Assembly (NCBI RefSeq): GCF_019175385.1
Contig: NC_083339.1
Span: forward strand, 45,723,330 to 45,787,329
Origin: Lycium barbarum
Lineage: Eukaryota; Streptophyta; Magnoliopsida; Solanales; Solanaceae
Length of the DNA: 64,000 nt
Reading direction: 5' to 3'
Of this stretch, positions 1-11,563 are shown piece by piece. Position 1 is the first letter of the stretch. Each line of letters opens with the position of its first letter. The translations under genes were made by a program, and so were the position numbers. The notes under the pieces were generated by a model, which saw only the letters and a program-made list of their open reading frames with translations, was not told the origin of the DNA and made no database searches.

Positions 1-3000
1 GATTTTGACGTCTCATCTCGGCCCTCGTCCAAAGGCTGAAATAAATGTGGGTATTTGGATCGCATATTTTCTTCCGCTTCCCATGTCATTTTCTCTCGAT
101 TGTTATTTCTCCACAAAACCGTAACTGAGGCCACTTCTTTGTTTCTAAGCCTCCGTACTTGCCTATCTAATATGGCAATGGGTATTTCATCATAAGTTAA
201 ATTTTCTGTCACTTGAACATCATTTACTGGGACGATCCTCGTAGGATCTCCAACACATTTCCGAAGCATCGAGACATGGAAAACTGGATGGACTGACTCC
301 AAATCTGGAGGTAGATCTAACTCATAGGCCACTTTGCCTATTTTGCGCACAATCTCATAAGGCCCTAAATACCGGGGACTAAGCTTCCCCTTTCTGCCAA
401 ATCTCATAACGCCCTTCATTGGCGACACTTTCAAGAATACCCAATCTTTAATTTGGAACTCTAAGTCCCTTCGACGATTATCCGCATAGGACTTTTGGCG
501 ACTTTGAGCCGCTAGCAACCGATCTTGTATGAGCTTGACTTTCTCTATGGCTTGCTGGACCAAGTCTGGCCTGACCAATTTAGTCTCGCCTACCTCGAAC
601 CACCCAATTGGGGATCTATATTTTCGCCCATATAAAGCCTCATACGATGCCATTTGAATGCTAGAATGATAACTATTATTGTAAGCAAATTCAATGAGTG
701 GCAAATGATCATCCCAACTACCTCCAAAATCTATCATACATGCCCGTAACATATCTTCAAGAGTCTGAATAGTACGTTCGGCTTGCCCATCGGTCTGTGG
801 GTGAAATGCCGTGCTAAGGCTCACTTTGGTCCGTAGAACCTCTTGGAAAGACACCCAAAAATTAGTTGTAAACTGAGTTCCTCTGTCTGAGATAATCGAT
901 ACTGGAACACCATGGAGTCTCACTATCTCTTTAAGGTAAAGCTTTGCATAATCTTCTGCCACGTACATCGTTCTGACTGGTAAGAAATGAGCTGATTTAG
1001 TGAGTCTATCCACAATCACCCATATGGAATCATACTTACGTTGAGTACGGTGTAAGCCTGTAATGGAATCCATGTTAATCACTTCCCACTTCCAAGTTGG
1101 GATTTCTATAGCTTGCAACAATCCGCCCGGCTTTTGGTGCTCGATTTTCACTTGTTGGAAATTAGGACATTGAGCCACAAATTCCATGACATCTCTCTTC
1201 ATCCCATTCCACCAATATACAGACTTGAGATCATGATACATTTTCATCGCTCCGGGGTGGACAGAATAACGGGAACAATGAGCTTCTCTCAATATTTGGT
1301 GGCGTAGCCCCGCCACATCGGGAACACATAATCTGCCTCGACATCGAAGGACTCCGTCTCCTGAAACATCAAATGATGACTCCTCTTTCTGAGGGAGTGT
1401 ATCTCTGTACTGCATTAGCATGGGATCCTCATATTGTCGCTCCTTCACCTCTGCTACTAGCGACGAGACTGCAAAATTCTGAATAGTAGCTCCGCTGCTA
1501 CCTGAGTCCACTACTCGGACTCCTAGGCTGGCTAACTGTTGGAGCTCATGGGCCATTTCTCTCTTCTCTGGTCGTACGTCACTTAGACTTCCCATCGATC
1601 TACGGCAAAGAGCATCAGCCACAACATTTGCCTTTCCGGGGTGATATAAGATATCAACATCATAGTCTTTTAGTAACTCTAGCCATCGTCGTTGCCGCAA
1701 ATTCAACTCTTTGTGCTTGAAGATATACTGGAGACTCTTATGATCGGTATAAATATCCACATGGACTCCATATAAATAATGTCTCCATATCTTTAATGCA
1801 TGAGCCACTGCAGCCAATTCTAAATCATGGGTCGGATAATTCTGCTCATGTTTCCGCAGTTGCCTTGAAGCATATGCAACCACTTTACCGTGCTGCATCA
1901 ATACACAACCTAGCCCGACGCCTGAAGCATCGCAATAAACAACATATCCTTCCAATCCCTCTGGAAGTGTCAAGACTGGGGCAGAAGTCAATTAGTCTTT
2001 CAACTCTTAGAAACTACGTTCGCAAGCATTTGTCCATTGAAACTTAGCTGACTTCTGGGTCAACTTTGTGAGTGGTGCTGAAATCGAAGAGAAACCTTCA
2101 ACAAATCTCCTGTAATAACCTGCTAAGCCCAGAAAGCTACGAACCTCTGTAGGAGTTGTGGGCCTTGGCCAAGTTTTCACGGCTTCAATCTTTTGACTAT
2201 CAACTCGAATCCCATCAGCTGCAAAAATATGCCCCAGAAATGATACTGAGTTCAACCAAAACTCACATTTAGAAAATTTCGCAAACAACTCTCGAGTTCG
2301 AAGAACTCCGAGGACAATACGCAAATGATCCGCATGCTCGGCCTCGGATCTAGAATACACCAAGATACCATCGATGAATACAATCACGAATAGATCCAGA
2401 AAAGGCCTGAATACATTGTTCATCAAATCCATAAATACGGCCGGCGCATTCGTTAGCCCAGACGACATTACCCGGAACTCAAAATGACCATATCTTGTTC
2501 TGAAGGCTGTCTTAGGGATATCTTTCTCCCTAACTCTCACTTGATGATACCCGGACCTCAAATCAATCTTTGAAAACCATTTGGCACCTTGTAATTGATC
2601 AAATAAGTCATCAATCCTCGGAAGAGGATATTTGTTCTTGATCGTCACTTTATTCAATTGCCGATAATCAATGCACATTCTCAAAGAGCCATCTTTCTTT
2701 CGGACAAATAATACGGGTGCACCCCAAGGGGATGAACTAGGCCTAATGAAGCCTTTCTCGAGCAAGTCTTTCAATTGCTCCTTCAACTCTTTCAATTCTG
2801 CGGGTGCCATTCTATAGGGAGGAATAGATATAGGCTTAGTGTCTGGAAACACATCAATAGCAAAATCGATATCCCGCTCGGGAGGAAGGCCTGGAAGCTC
2901 TTCCGGGAATACATCCAGAAATTCATTCACTACGGGAACTGACTGAAGAGTTGGCGACTCAGCTTCTATATCTTGAACTCGCACTAGGTGATAAATGCAC

Positions 3001-4805
3001 CCTTTCGTGATCATTTTCCTTGCCTTTAGATAGGAAATAAACCTACCTTTCAGTGATGCCGAATTCCCTTTCCATTCTAGAACTGGTTCACCCGGAAATT
3101 GGAAACGAACCATCTTCATCCGGCAATCAACATTGGCATAACAAGAAGCCAACCAATCCATGCCCATAATAACATCAAAATCTACCATCTTTAGTTCGTG
3201 CAAGTCAACTATAGTACGGCGGTCACATATCACAACTATACAATCTCTATACACTCGGCTAGCTATCACCGATTCACCAACGAGTGTAGACACCTCAAAA
3301 GGTTTGATCGACTCCGGCTCGACCTTCAGTCGACCCGCAATATAAGGAGTAACATATGACAATGTGGAGCCCGGATCAATCAAAGCATATACATTATGAG
3401 AGAATACCGATAATATACCTGTGACCACGTTAGGAGAAGACTCAAGATCTTGGCGTCCAGCCAAAGCATAAATACGGTGCTGAGGTCCGCTAGAAGTGGG
3501 AGCTCTCCCTCTACCTCTACCATGGCCGACTGGCACATGTGAACCTGGCCCCGTAGGGCGTACAGATGCTGATGATCAGGCTGCCGACCCTGATGGCTGG
3601 GTCCTACCTCTACCATGTACTGAGGGGCAATCAGGCATGATATGGCCTGGTTGACCACATGAATAGCAACCATCTGAGCCCAATCGGCATCGACCCCAAT
3701 GCAACTTCCCACACTGGGAACATAGTGGTACCGGTGGCCTTGACTGGCCTGAATCATCTCTGAACTGAGGTCCTGAATAACTGGGACTCAGCCCTGAACG
3801 AGCAGATCTATCAAGGCTCTGGCTTGGAAACCGTGGAGGCGCACTGGTCATAGAATAGCCTGAATGTCTGGGGAACTGCTGCCTATGCCCACCTCTAAAC
3901 TCACCCGTCGAACCCGACGATCTTGACCTCTTGCTATGGCCCCTATCTTGGTCATGCTCACTTCTTTGCTGTTGCAAGCTTTCCTCTAAGTTCTGAGCAT
4001 GGGCTTGAATGCGTGCAATATCCATACCGTTATGAAGGGACGCAGTCAAACATCTATCCATCAAGTGTGGCCCTAGGCCTTTCACAAAATGGTGCACTCG
4101 ATCACCCATATCCGCTACCATGGCTGAAGCATACCTAGCCAATGAATTTAAGTGGAGACTATACTCTAGAGCACTCATGCTACCCTGCCTCAAATTTAAC
4201 AATTTATCGGCCCTAGCTCGCCGAACTTCTGGAGGCATATAATGACGGAGAAAGGCATCAACAAACTCTTGCCACATCGGGGGAGGTGCATTGGCTCCCC
4301 GTGAAGCCATCCAGACTGTATACCACTGGACCGAGACATCTCTCAATCTATATGATGCTAACTCCACCGACTCGGTGTCTGAAGCATGTATCAATCGAAG
4401 CGTCCTCAACATACCATCAATAAAGTCCTGGGGGTATTCCTCCGGCTTTGACCCAAAGAATTCCGGAGGGTTTAAAGTAATGAAGTCACGGGCCATTGCA
4501 CTAACAGCCCTGTCACCCTGCCCTGTACTTTGCCGCTAAGTCTGAGCAGCAACCAACTGTGTAAGCAACTGTATGGGCTTTTTTACATCTTGGACAGATG
4601 CATCCGGTGGAGGAGCTGGAGGTGCTGGAGCTGGAGCTGAAGCTCCCTCACGCTCCTCAGTAATACGAACTGTCTGGGAGGACTGAGATTGAGCCGCACT
4701 CCGGGACTCACTTTCCTCTACTATCGGTGGCGGTGCTCTTTCAGCCCGCTTTTCTGCTACCGTCTTGCCCTTTTGGGCTGCTGTAGTCTTTCTCTTTACA
4801 AGCAT
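1..4805 (-). pseudogene. gag-pol: RE1 gag-pol polyprotein, broken by four nonsense codons
   Basis: One frame carries the retrotransposon capsid, protease, reverse transcriptase, RNase H, integrase and chromodomain, at least 1,600 codons. The start is ATG at 4805, five bases after a splice acceptor-like CAG, as in the sister elements. Gag ends with a CCHC knuckle (CYSCGQPGHIMPDC, about 3620-3665). The protease motif is DPGST (about 3370), the RT box is FIDG instead of FIDD (2367-2369), and RNase H has DASGVGLG. The integrase keeps its D, D and E but has CPNF where the zinc motif expects CPNC. The chromodomain lies near 1-200. In-frame stops are TAG at 4536, TGA at 3576, and TAA at 2007 and 1992; I see no frameshift. 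The element could not make a working polyprotein. Family assignment is secure; the clade (Tekay/Del) is inferred from the chromodomain and LTR length. Confidence 0.9.
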
Positions 4806-4852
4806 TCTCTGAAATACACAACACCCGATTAAGGAACAAGAATTTCTTACAT

Positions 4853-4871
4853 CATAGCTCTATCGCACGAT
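4853..4871 (-). other. RE1 invariant leader block ATCGTGCGATAGAGC
   Basis: This short block lies about 60 nt upstream of the splice acceptor and is identical in all five elements of the window (see RE4 41432). It includes the small inverted repeat ATCG-TG-CGAT. Its function is unknown. Confidence 0.6.
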
Positions 4872-4929
4872 TCTTATGATGAAATAAGGTCATTCATTTA
4901 CTAAAATGTCTGCAGCTTCTAGTTTATAA

Positions 4930-4947
4930 GTATGGCGCGGAACACAC
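4930..4947 (-). other. RE1 palindromic-loop hairpin (decayed loop)
   Basis: On the RNA sense strand the stem is GUGUG/CAUAC (one G-U pair) around the loop UUCCGCGC. The sister elements have the self-complementary loop GCGCGC; here one base has changed, so the 6-nt palindrome is lost. It is the degenerate member of the set described at RE4 41357-41374. Confidence 0.55.
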
Positions 4948-4997
4948 CCATAACTAAGACTCTTCTAGACACGGCTCGTAGACACACCCTAGGACTG

Positions 4998-5013
4998 AAC
5001 TGCTCTGATACCA
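4998..5013 (-). other. RE1 primer binding site (tRNA-iMet type)
   Basis: On the minus strand it reads TGGTATCAGAGCAGTT, four bases after the LTR end. The first 12 bases match the complement of plant initiator tRNA-Met, which primes minus-strand DNA synthesis in many plant LTR retrotransposons. Confidence 0.85.
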
Positions 5014-5322
5014 CTTTTGTCACGACCCGACTAGGGGGCCACGAAGAGCACCCGGTGCTACCCCACCCGGGCACCCCTTAACACACATTCACATAATATC
5101 TAGGCGATTCATAAATCAAGTCATGCATTCTAGTCATCAATCATATTAGTCCCGTTGGGTGACAATCATCTTGGATAACATCATAGGCATCTATGCCACA
5201 TCAAATGTACAAGGCCGACGAGGCCAACAAAATGATATACAAAACATAGGCCGACAAGGCCAAACATGTCTACCCACATACACATGTCTACGAGCCTCTA
5301 AGAAGAGTATACATATCACATG

Positions 5323-5341
5323 AGCGGGACAGGACCCCGCT
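5323..5341 (-). other. RE1 U5 hairpin 3
   Basis: A 6-bp stem, AGCGGG/CCCGCT, encloses a 7-nt loop. RE2 has GACGGA/TCCGTC and RE3 has GACGGG/CCCGTC at the same place, so several pairs change on both sides together. This is consistent with a conserved RNA structure. Confidence 0.6.
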
Positions 5342-5478
5342 ATGCCCATAACTATATACACAAAAGAATAGGTACCCAAAAGCTATGGCTCCGAATGAAA
5401 TGGAGCTCTGCTATGTAATCTCTGAGAAAGCTGCTATGGATCAAGTCTGTCTCCCTGTGCACCTCCGGGCATGACGCA

Positions 5479-5521
5479 GCGTCCACAAACAAAAGGACGC
5501 CAGTACGAAGAATGTACTGAG
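5479..5521 (-). other. RE1 R/U5 double hairpin
   Basis: In element orientation, TCAGTAC - 7-nt loop - GTACTG(G) is followed at once by GCGTCC - 10-nt loop - GGACGC (5479-5500). The same two adjacent stems occur in RE2 to RE5, H1 and X, with altered but mostly still paired bases in the second stem. The role is unknown. Confidence 0.6.
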
Positions 5522-5584
5522 TATGTAAAGCATGATCAACATCGATATAGAAGCACAATGAACCACATGTGAAGTAGCATAGGA

Positions 5585-5603
5585 GGGGGGGGGGGGGGGG
5601 GGG
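5585..5603. repeat. Poly-G run (19 G)
   Basis: A mononucleotide run inside the RE1 5' LTR. The RE4 LTR lacks it, so it is a private expansion. Its exact length is likely to be unreliable in sequencing. Confidence 0.9.
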
Positions 5604-7418
5604 ACAATAATATCATCATCATGGCACTTACTTGCTTTCCATAGAGACATTCCGTTTCTATTGCGTATCCGTATACATACATCCATATCCGTACTTAATT
5701 ACCCTCATAATCATTTACATCTCATATACATATATATATATATATAGGCATACATAGCGTACCCGACCATAGAGGTTCGGTGTTTCATACATACTTGGCC
5801 AACCAAGGCTCAAGGTTATATCTACTTGGCCCTACCAAGGCTTCAGGGTTATCCGTATCATCTGCAGATGTGTGCGCACGTTACGTAATCATATACATAC
5901 TCTATACATATTCATATACATATATTCTACCCGACATTATAAGCTCGGGGTTCCATTGTAGCCCTTCATTGGCACATATACATATATAATAACTCATAAT
6001 CATCTTTGGCATCATTTGCTCTAATCATCATACTATCATCACCATTATCGTTACATCTATATTATAGGCTTATTCGTCATGTGAGAAACTTAGTACAATC
6101 GTAGTGCATATCAAGCATCGTGAGCTTACTAGGTCAGAATATAAGTCATTGAACACATCATAAGCTTATAGAGGATTTGAGGTTTGGCCAAAGAGCCATG
6201 CCTTATGAAAGAAGGGTTAGCCTTACATACCTTTTCGTTGAACTATTCTACACTTGCACGTACTCCTTGGATGCTCACGTTTCTACCTTCATTAAAGTCG
6301 TACTATCATTAGAATCGACAATTAGCACACATGGCTAAAGCTAGAGAAAATCGGACAACATTTCCTTTATTTATACGACATTCCTCCGTATCATAATTCA
6401 ACTTCCAAACGTCAACAATACATTCACAATATCATAACAATGGCCATTAATCATCCACATTATCTAGGTTTCTCAATTCACTTTCATTTATCCATATTCA
6501 TGGTCACAACACCCAACTTCGTCCATTCATTTACAATGTCTATTTCATGGTCTTAACGTCATTTATAACACATTCATGTCACAACACAACAACAATCATG
6601 ATTCAATTCGAACTATTTCTCAAAACGTCACTATTCATCATTCATGACCCATTTTGCTATACTCTTCTAATGTCCAAGCATTTTAACTCTCAAATACCTC
6701 AAACAACATATAAATATCATGAATCTTACCTTAGATGTTGTAGGAACAAGCCTTAGTTGATAATACTCCACTTGAGCAAAAACCCTAGTTTTCCTCCATT
6801 TGGATTTCTTGACTTGAATGGCCTTTAATGGGTTTCCTTACTCTTGATTCACTTGGTTTATGTTATTGATGGCTTATAATCCTTGAAAACTTGTGTAATA
6901 AATGTAGAGAGATGTTTTAGAGAGAAGGATGAAATGTGGAAATGATTTCATGAACTTGGTCCTTTATTAAATAACCTATCACTGATCTGTCGGGGTCCAT
7001 TATACGGTCCGCATAATCGTTATACGGTCCGTATAATTTGCCGTAAAACGTGCCTTTCCTTCACCCTTCACTGTGACCATTTGACTGTTCATTATGCGGG
7101 CCGTAAAAATTTATACGCTCCGTATAATTGACCGTAAAATTGCACCAGTGAGCAACCTTCACTGTGATGGTTTTATGGTCCATTATACGGTCCGTATAAT
7201 GTGCCGTAAAACTCACCAGTCCACTGAACTTATTCTCGTCACTTCGTTGATCTCCAATCCTTATGGAACCTTCTTAACACTTGTTTAACACTTCATTAGC
7301 AATCTAAGGGACGTTATAACTCTTTCCTAAAATGCCCTTTGGTCATCATTAACCCGATACTCGTATTTCACTAGTTCATTCACTTGCGTACCAACGGAAG
7401 ATTTTCCGAGGTGTAACA

Positions 7419-8961
7419 TGTACACAAGGAAAGTCATCAATGAAACTATACTTAGGATCATTAGCTTCATAGGCATCTTATATTACTCTAGGATTCTTCA
7501 TACTTAAATTCATCATCATCATTAACATGCTCGTATTGTATCTCCTTTCTTTATCATGTGCGTATGTAGCTCTGTGTAGTCATGGACTCATAATTTCCAT
7601 TGGATAGGAAAATCATGGAAAATTAGGAAGTTTCATGCCTTAGAAGGAAAGGATTTGGCTTACATACCTTTTCGTTTAGCTACTCTATCGCTTGAACGTT
7701 CCTTTCCAATATTCACGTTTCTACCTTCAAGAGAGTTTATACTCATATTAGATAATCGTTAACATAAGCGCATTCTACTACTTTCTCCATATCACATATC
7801 AACTCCCAAACGTCAATAATAAAATTCATAATATCATCATCAATGACTTTAGTCAAATTCATCATTATCCAATCCCCACAATTTCCTCTCAAGGTCATCC
7901 ATAATCATAATCATAAAACAACGTTTCATTCATTCTCATCTAATGTTTCTCTCATACTCTTAACATCATTCATAACGTAATTACAATCATAACATATCAA
8001 TATCCATGATTCATATCAATCTACTACTCACAATTACCACTAATCTCATATTTTGTAACCTATTTTTCCCTCTTCTTCCATAATCCAAGTGTTTCAACTT
8101 TTCAATATGTTAAACAACATGGAATAATCATAAAGCTCACCTTTGAATGTGTAGGAACGGGTTTTGGTTGGCAATACTTTACTTGAAGAAAACCCTAGCT
8201 TCAACTTCCAAGGGATTTCTTGACTTTAGCAACACCAAAGAGCTTCCTTGCACTCTATTCACTTGAATTTATGGTATGAACCTTTGGTTTCCCCTTGTAT
8301 TCTTGAAAGTGATATGTATGGAATATTCTAGAAGCTTGGAGAGAAGTGGAGAAGTGGAAAGAATGAGAAAATAAAATGGGAACATGTATTTATAGTTGCA
8401 ACTTAATTAGTTCGTCGGGCATTATACAGACCACTTATACGGTACGTATAACATTATACGGTCTACTTTTACAGTCCGTATAACATTATACGGTCCGTAT
8501 AAGTGTCCATGGTTCACCACCATGGAAAACATTGTTGCTGTTGGGTTATACGGACCATTATACGGTCCGTATAAAGTTCCACGGTCCGTATAATGTGGTC
8601 GTGTAACTCACAGTTTTCCCGACGTTGTCCTCGTCGTTTCGTTTGATCTCCAATCCTTATACAACCTTCTTAACACTTGTTTAATACTTCATTAATGATC
8701 TAAACATCCCTATAACTCGTCCTTAAGGCCTTACCAAACAATCCTTAACGCAATAATTTACGAAACCTTTCCTAAACCCCACTTATATTCCACTTGTCAT
8801 TATCATTCCTTATTTCATCAATTCATATGGCTTCAAAGTCTAAACGTATGCATTCTAGAACCACTAAATATCCGTCTTATAGTCTTAAGAACTTCTTGTT
8901 ACCCTTAAGCTCGCATTGGTTCATTCACTACACGATGACGTGGAATTTCCAAGGTGTAACA
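7419..8961 (-). repeat. LTR fragment, 5' part only
   Basis: In element orientation it starts TGTTACACCTTGG at 8961 and continues through a U3 array of ATACGGTCCGTAT-type palindromes (about 8420-8600), a donor-like AAAGGTGAGC (near 8148) and a GTATGTAAGCC motif (near 7670). It then stops where RE1 begins, so its R/U5 end is missing. It is diverged from the RE1 LTR but has the same plan. The far side of this old element is outside the window or deleted. Confidence 0.8.
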
Positions 8962-9523
8962 GCATCAGTGGTTTGGGCATATGAGGAGGAGAGACGCAGA
9001 TGCCCCAGTGCGGAGGTGTGAAAGGTTGGCTATGGACGGTTTCAGAAGAGGTAGAGGTAGGCCGAAGAAGTATTGGGGAGAGGTGCTTAGACAGGACATG
9101 GCGCAGTTCCAGCTTACCGAGGACATGACCTTAGATAGGAGGCTATGGAGGACTCAGATTAGGGTAGAAGGCTAGTATCCCGTCGCACTAGTAGTTGCGG
9201 TTTTGATCTTCATTTTCTTGTCCTTTGATTCGTGCAACTATATGTTAGTCCGTGTACCACGGTTATCGTATTTATCTGTGGTAGCCACTGTTTTTGTTTT
9301 CTCATACTGCTTTATCATGGCTTTTTCGCTTTCGTTAGTTTCATTTTCATATTGCTTTGAACTGTTCCTGCTTATCTGACATTTTCTCATCATGTTTTCT
9401 CTTGAGCCGAGGGTTTTCCGGAAACAACCTCTCTATCTTCCGAGATAGAGGTAAGGTCTGCGTACATTTTACCTTCCCCAGACCCCACACTGTGTGATTT
9501 CGCTAGGTATGTTGTTGTTGTTG
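8962..9523 (+). mobile_element. RTE-type LINE, 5'-truncated 3' end
   Basis: This non-LTR retrotransposon fragment keeps the last codons of the reverse-transcriptase ORF, a 3' UTR of about 330 bp and a terminal (GTT)n tail (about 9510-9523). The CCGAGATAGAGGTAAGGTC block and the downstream CCCCAGACCCCAC block before the TTG repeat are characteristic of Solanaceae RTE LINEs and of the SINEs that share their tail. The left edge is cut by the LTR fragment that ends at 8961. Confidence 0.8.
8963..9175 (+). pseudogene. LINE ORF2 C-terminal fragment
   Basis: This is the C-terminal end of an RTE-clade reverse transcriptase. The frame reads [20 protein letters not shown] and later [12 protein letters not shown], closing with [14 protein letters not shown] and a stop at 9175. 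The reverse-transcriptase and endonuclease domains themselves are absent, cut off on the left. I take it as an inactive remnant; the reading frame within the fragment is clean. Confidence 0.75.
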
Positions 9524-9705
9524 GTCAAGGTTTGAACATCCATAGCCAAGGGACACTCCTATACTGTCAAAACTGCCAAATTGCTCATAGTAGCCGATTT
9601 TCTACTCAAGCCATTCGCTACCACGTGTGTCTTGCCCGGTTGATATAGGATAACAATGTCATAATTCTTGACCAACTCGAACCATCTGCGTTGCCTCAAA
9701 TTCTA
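9524..9705 (-). pseudogene. Decayed gypsy pol fragment (RNase H region)
   Basis: The minus strand reads LRQRRWFELVKNYDIVILYQ and then PGKTHVVANGLSRKSA. This corresponds to the stretch between RNase H and integrase that reads [15 protein letters not shown] and [15 protein letters not shown] in the intact elements. It is more diverged than RE1 to RE4, so it belongs to an older insertion or another gypsy lineage. A stop follows near 9570. Only about 60 codons survive. Confidence 0.7.
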
Positions 9706-10599
9706 AGTCCTTCTACTTAATTATGTATTATAATACGATGATCCATTTTAATCTCATAAGGCACCCTTTTACGACCCAAAATCCCCTAAGTCGTGATGGT
9801 ACCTACACTCAACCCTGTAGGTGAATCAATTTCAATTTTAGCCATTTCTTCCTTATTAACAGATATAATGAAATCATACATGAAAAACAATAATATAGTC
9901 TAAAATTTTAATATAACAAATGCGCAGAAATTCAATCGGAATACCCCAAGACTTACTGATTTGAGTCAAGAACACCTAAGACAGAAAGTAAATACAAGAG
10001 TCTGAAACAACACACTATCTAGGAATAGAAAGATAGATACAATATAAGGAAAAAAAATTAGAGTCTAGTGCTATCGCCAGCACCACACTTCAAAACTCCA
10101 AGTGGTAGGACTCTAAACAACTCCGCGTGCTCCGGTAGTACTGACATTCAAATTTGCACATAAGAGTGCAACAAGTCTAGCATGTGTACAAAAACAACAC
10201 GTACCTAGTAAGTATGATAGACCAACCCTAATAAGGTCGTGGCGAGACTTTAGAAAACTTACTGTTGGCTTGCCTTACCCATAATTATTAGCATCAGATA
10301 AGATCAAGATAGAATATAAGATAATATTATCCAAATAATAGGTAAACACAAAATATGCACAAATGCAACCCAACACTTAGAATCTAGTTTCATAGAATTT
10401 ACAAACTCAACAAATATAGATGATATGCACAACTTCCACCAAAACAACACAATAAATGCAACAAGTTAGCATAAATGGGTGATATGCATGAACCAAAGTC
10501 ATACATAATGCATGTGATGAAGACTCTCACCATAATTGTCTCAAAACCCGATGCCTCCAGCCCCCAACATACACGTTAACTACAATGGGGGTATTAGAG
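9706..10599. repeat. Old LTR-like sequence, no gene
   Basis: I see no coding potential. Stretches such as GACCCAAAATCCCCTAAGTC (near 9774) and a GTACCTAGTAAG block (near 10200) resemble the ends and R regions of gypsy LTRs on the minus strand, so this is probably the LTR of the element that left the pol fragment at 9524-9705. Boundaries are not resolvable by eye. Confidence 0.4.
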
Positions 10600-11563
10600 T
10601 GTTACATTTCAGAGATTTCAGATTGTTGCATTGAGAGTAGACTAATGCGAGCTTAAGGTGAATATGAAGTACTTACGAGGTTATGGAAAGTATTAGATAG
10701 CTTGAAGTGTGTACCATAGGATTTTGAAGTCATATGAATATGTGAAACTAAGTTCGTTGGAGGAAGTGAGATATAAGTCATGATTGGAAAGGTTCTTGCT
10801 ATAACTGAGCTAATATTTATTTAGAAATGTCTTGAGGAGGGGCTATGGGGCCTCTTGTATGGTTAATGATGTGTTAAGCAAGTGTTAATAAGGTTCCATA
10901 AGGATTGGAAGTCAAACGAATCAACGAGAGAAAGTTCGGAAAAATAGTGGGTTATACGACCACTTATACGGTCCGTATAACTTTATACGATCTGTATAAG
11001 GGTCCGTATAACATTACAGATAAGGGGAAATCCCTGGTGATATTATACGGTCACTTATACGGATGGTATAAAGTTATACGAACCTTATAAGTGTCCGTAT
11101 AAATCCCGTCGGGCAACTTTATTTCCTTGTTTTTAATAGATGACCCAAGTTCTATTTTTCATTTTCCATCTCCTCCACAACTCTTGAGAGCTCTAGAATA
11201 TTCCACACACTATATCAACACAAATCCAAGAGAAATCAAATATCAAGAGGCAAGAATCAAGATATCATTGTGTTGGAAGACTTGCTAGGGTTAGTAGACT
11301 TCATGAATTTCTTGGGTATTGAAACTAGGGTTTTCATATAAGTTGATAACTTGCTCCAGGGCTCATTCTTATGAGATAAAAGGTTAGTTTTCATGCTTAT
11401 TTCATGTTATTAAGAATGTTTAGTTGTTGAGTAACTTGGGTGAAAGGAGAAAGTAGAAGATGAGGTCTAAATGTAGATTTCATGATGTTTGTGAGTAGTA
11501 AACTAACTTGAGTCATGATTCTTAGTATGCTATTGATATAATCTTGCTATGAAGGGTATTAGT

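Larger units (their letters stand above)
4809..6729 (-). promoter_or_regulatory. RE1 predicted 5' leader intron
   Basis: The donor is CTAAG|GTAAGATT at 6729, inside the LTR. The acceptor is TGTGTATTTCAG|AGA at 4809, directly before the gag ATG at 4805. A second donor, AAAAG|GTATGTAAGG, starts at 6230. The interval holds most of R/U5, the primer site and the conserved hairpins. This is a sequence prediction supported by the same signals at the same places in RE2 to RE5; there is no RNA evidence here. Confidence 0.55.
1..7418 (-). mobile_element. RE1: Ty3/gypsy chromovirus, 3' end outside the window
   Basis: RE1 runs leftwards. It has a complete 5' LTR (5018-7418), a tRNA-iMet-type primer site, a leader and a gag-pol reading frame that reaches base 1 about one codon before its expected stop. 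The 3' untranslated end, polypurine tract and 3' LTR lie outside the window, so neither the target duplication nor LTR divergence can be checked. The family is the same as RE4: leader, gag start (MLVKRK versus MPVKRK), pol and LTR match almost throughout, in opposite orientation. The right edge abuts an older LTR fragment (7419-8961), into which RE1 probably inserted. Confidence 0.9.
5018..7418 (-). repeat. RE1 5' LTR (2,401 bp)
   Basis: In element orientation it begins TGTTACACCTCGG (7418) and ends GGGTCGTGACA (5018), giving the usual TG...CA ends. In order it holds a U3 array of ACGGNCCGT palindromes (about 6990-7210), a TATA-like stretch (6963-6974), a CT-rich zone, splice donors at 6729 and 6230, paired hairpins in R/U5 (5479-5521), a third hairpin (5323-5341) and a U5 arm complementary to the leader (5285-5296). 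A run of 19 G lies at 5585-5603. It is closely similar to the RE4 5' LTR in inverted orientation. Confidence 0.92.

Noticed and set aside
6547..6756. A 69-codon frame repeated almost exactly at 39518-39727
   Set aside because: The repetition reflects the shared LTR of RE1 and RE4; it lies in non-coding U3/R sequence and is not conserved in other LTR families.
6990..7210. Palindromes read as rho-independent terminators or operators
   Set aside because: The context is a eukaryotic LTR promoter region, and the units lack a following T-run.
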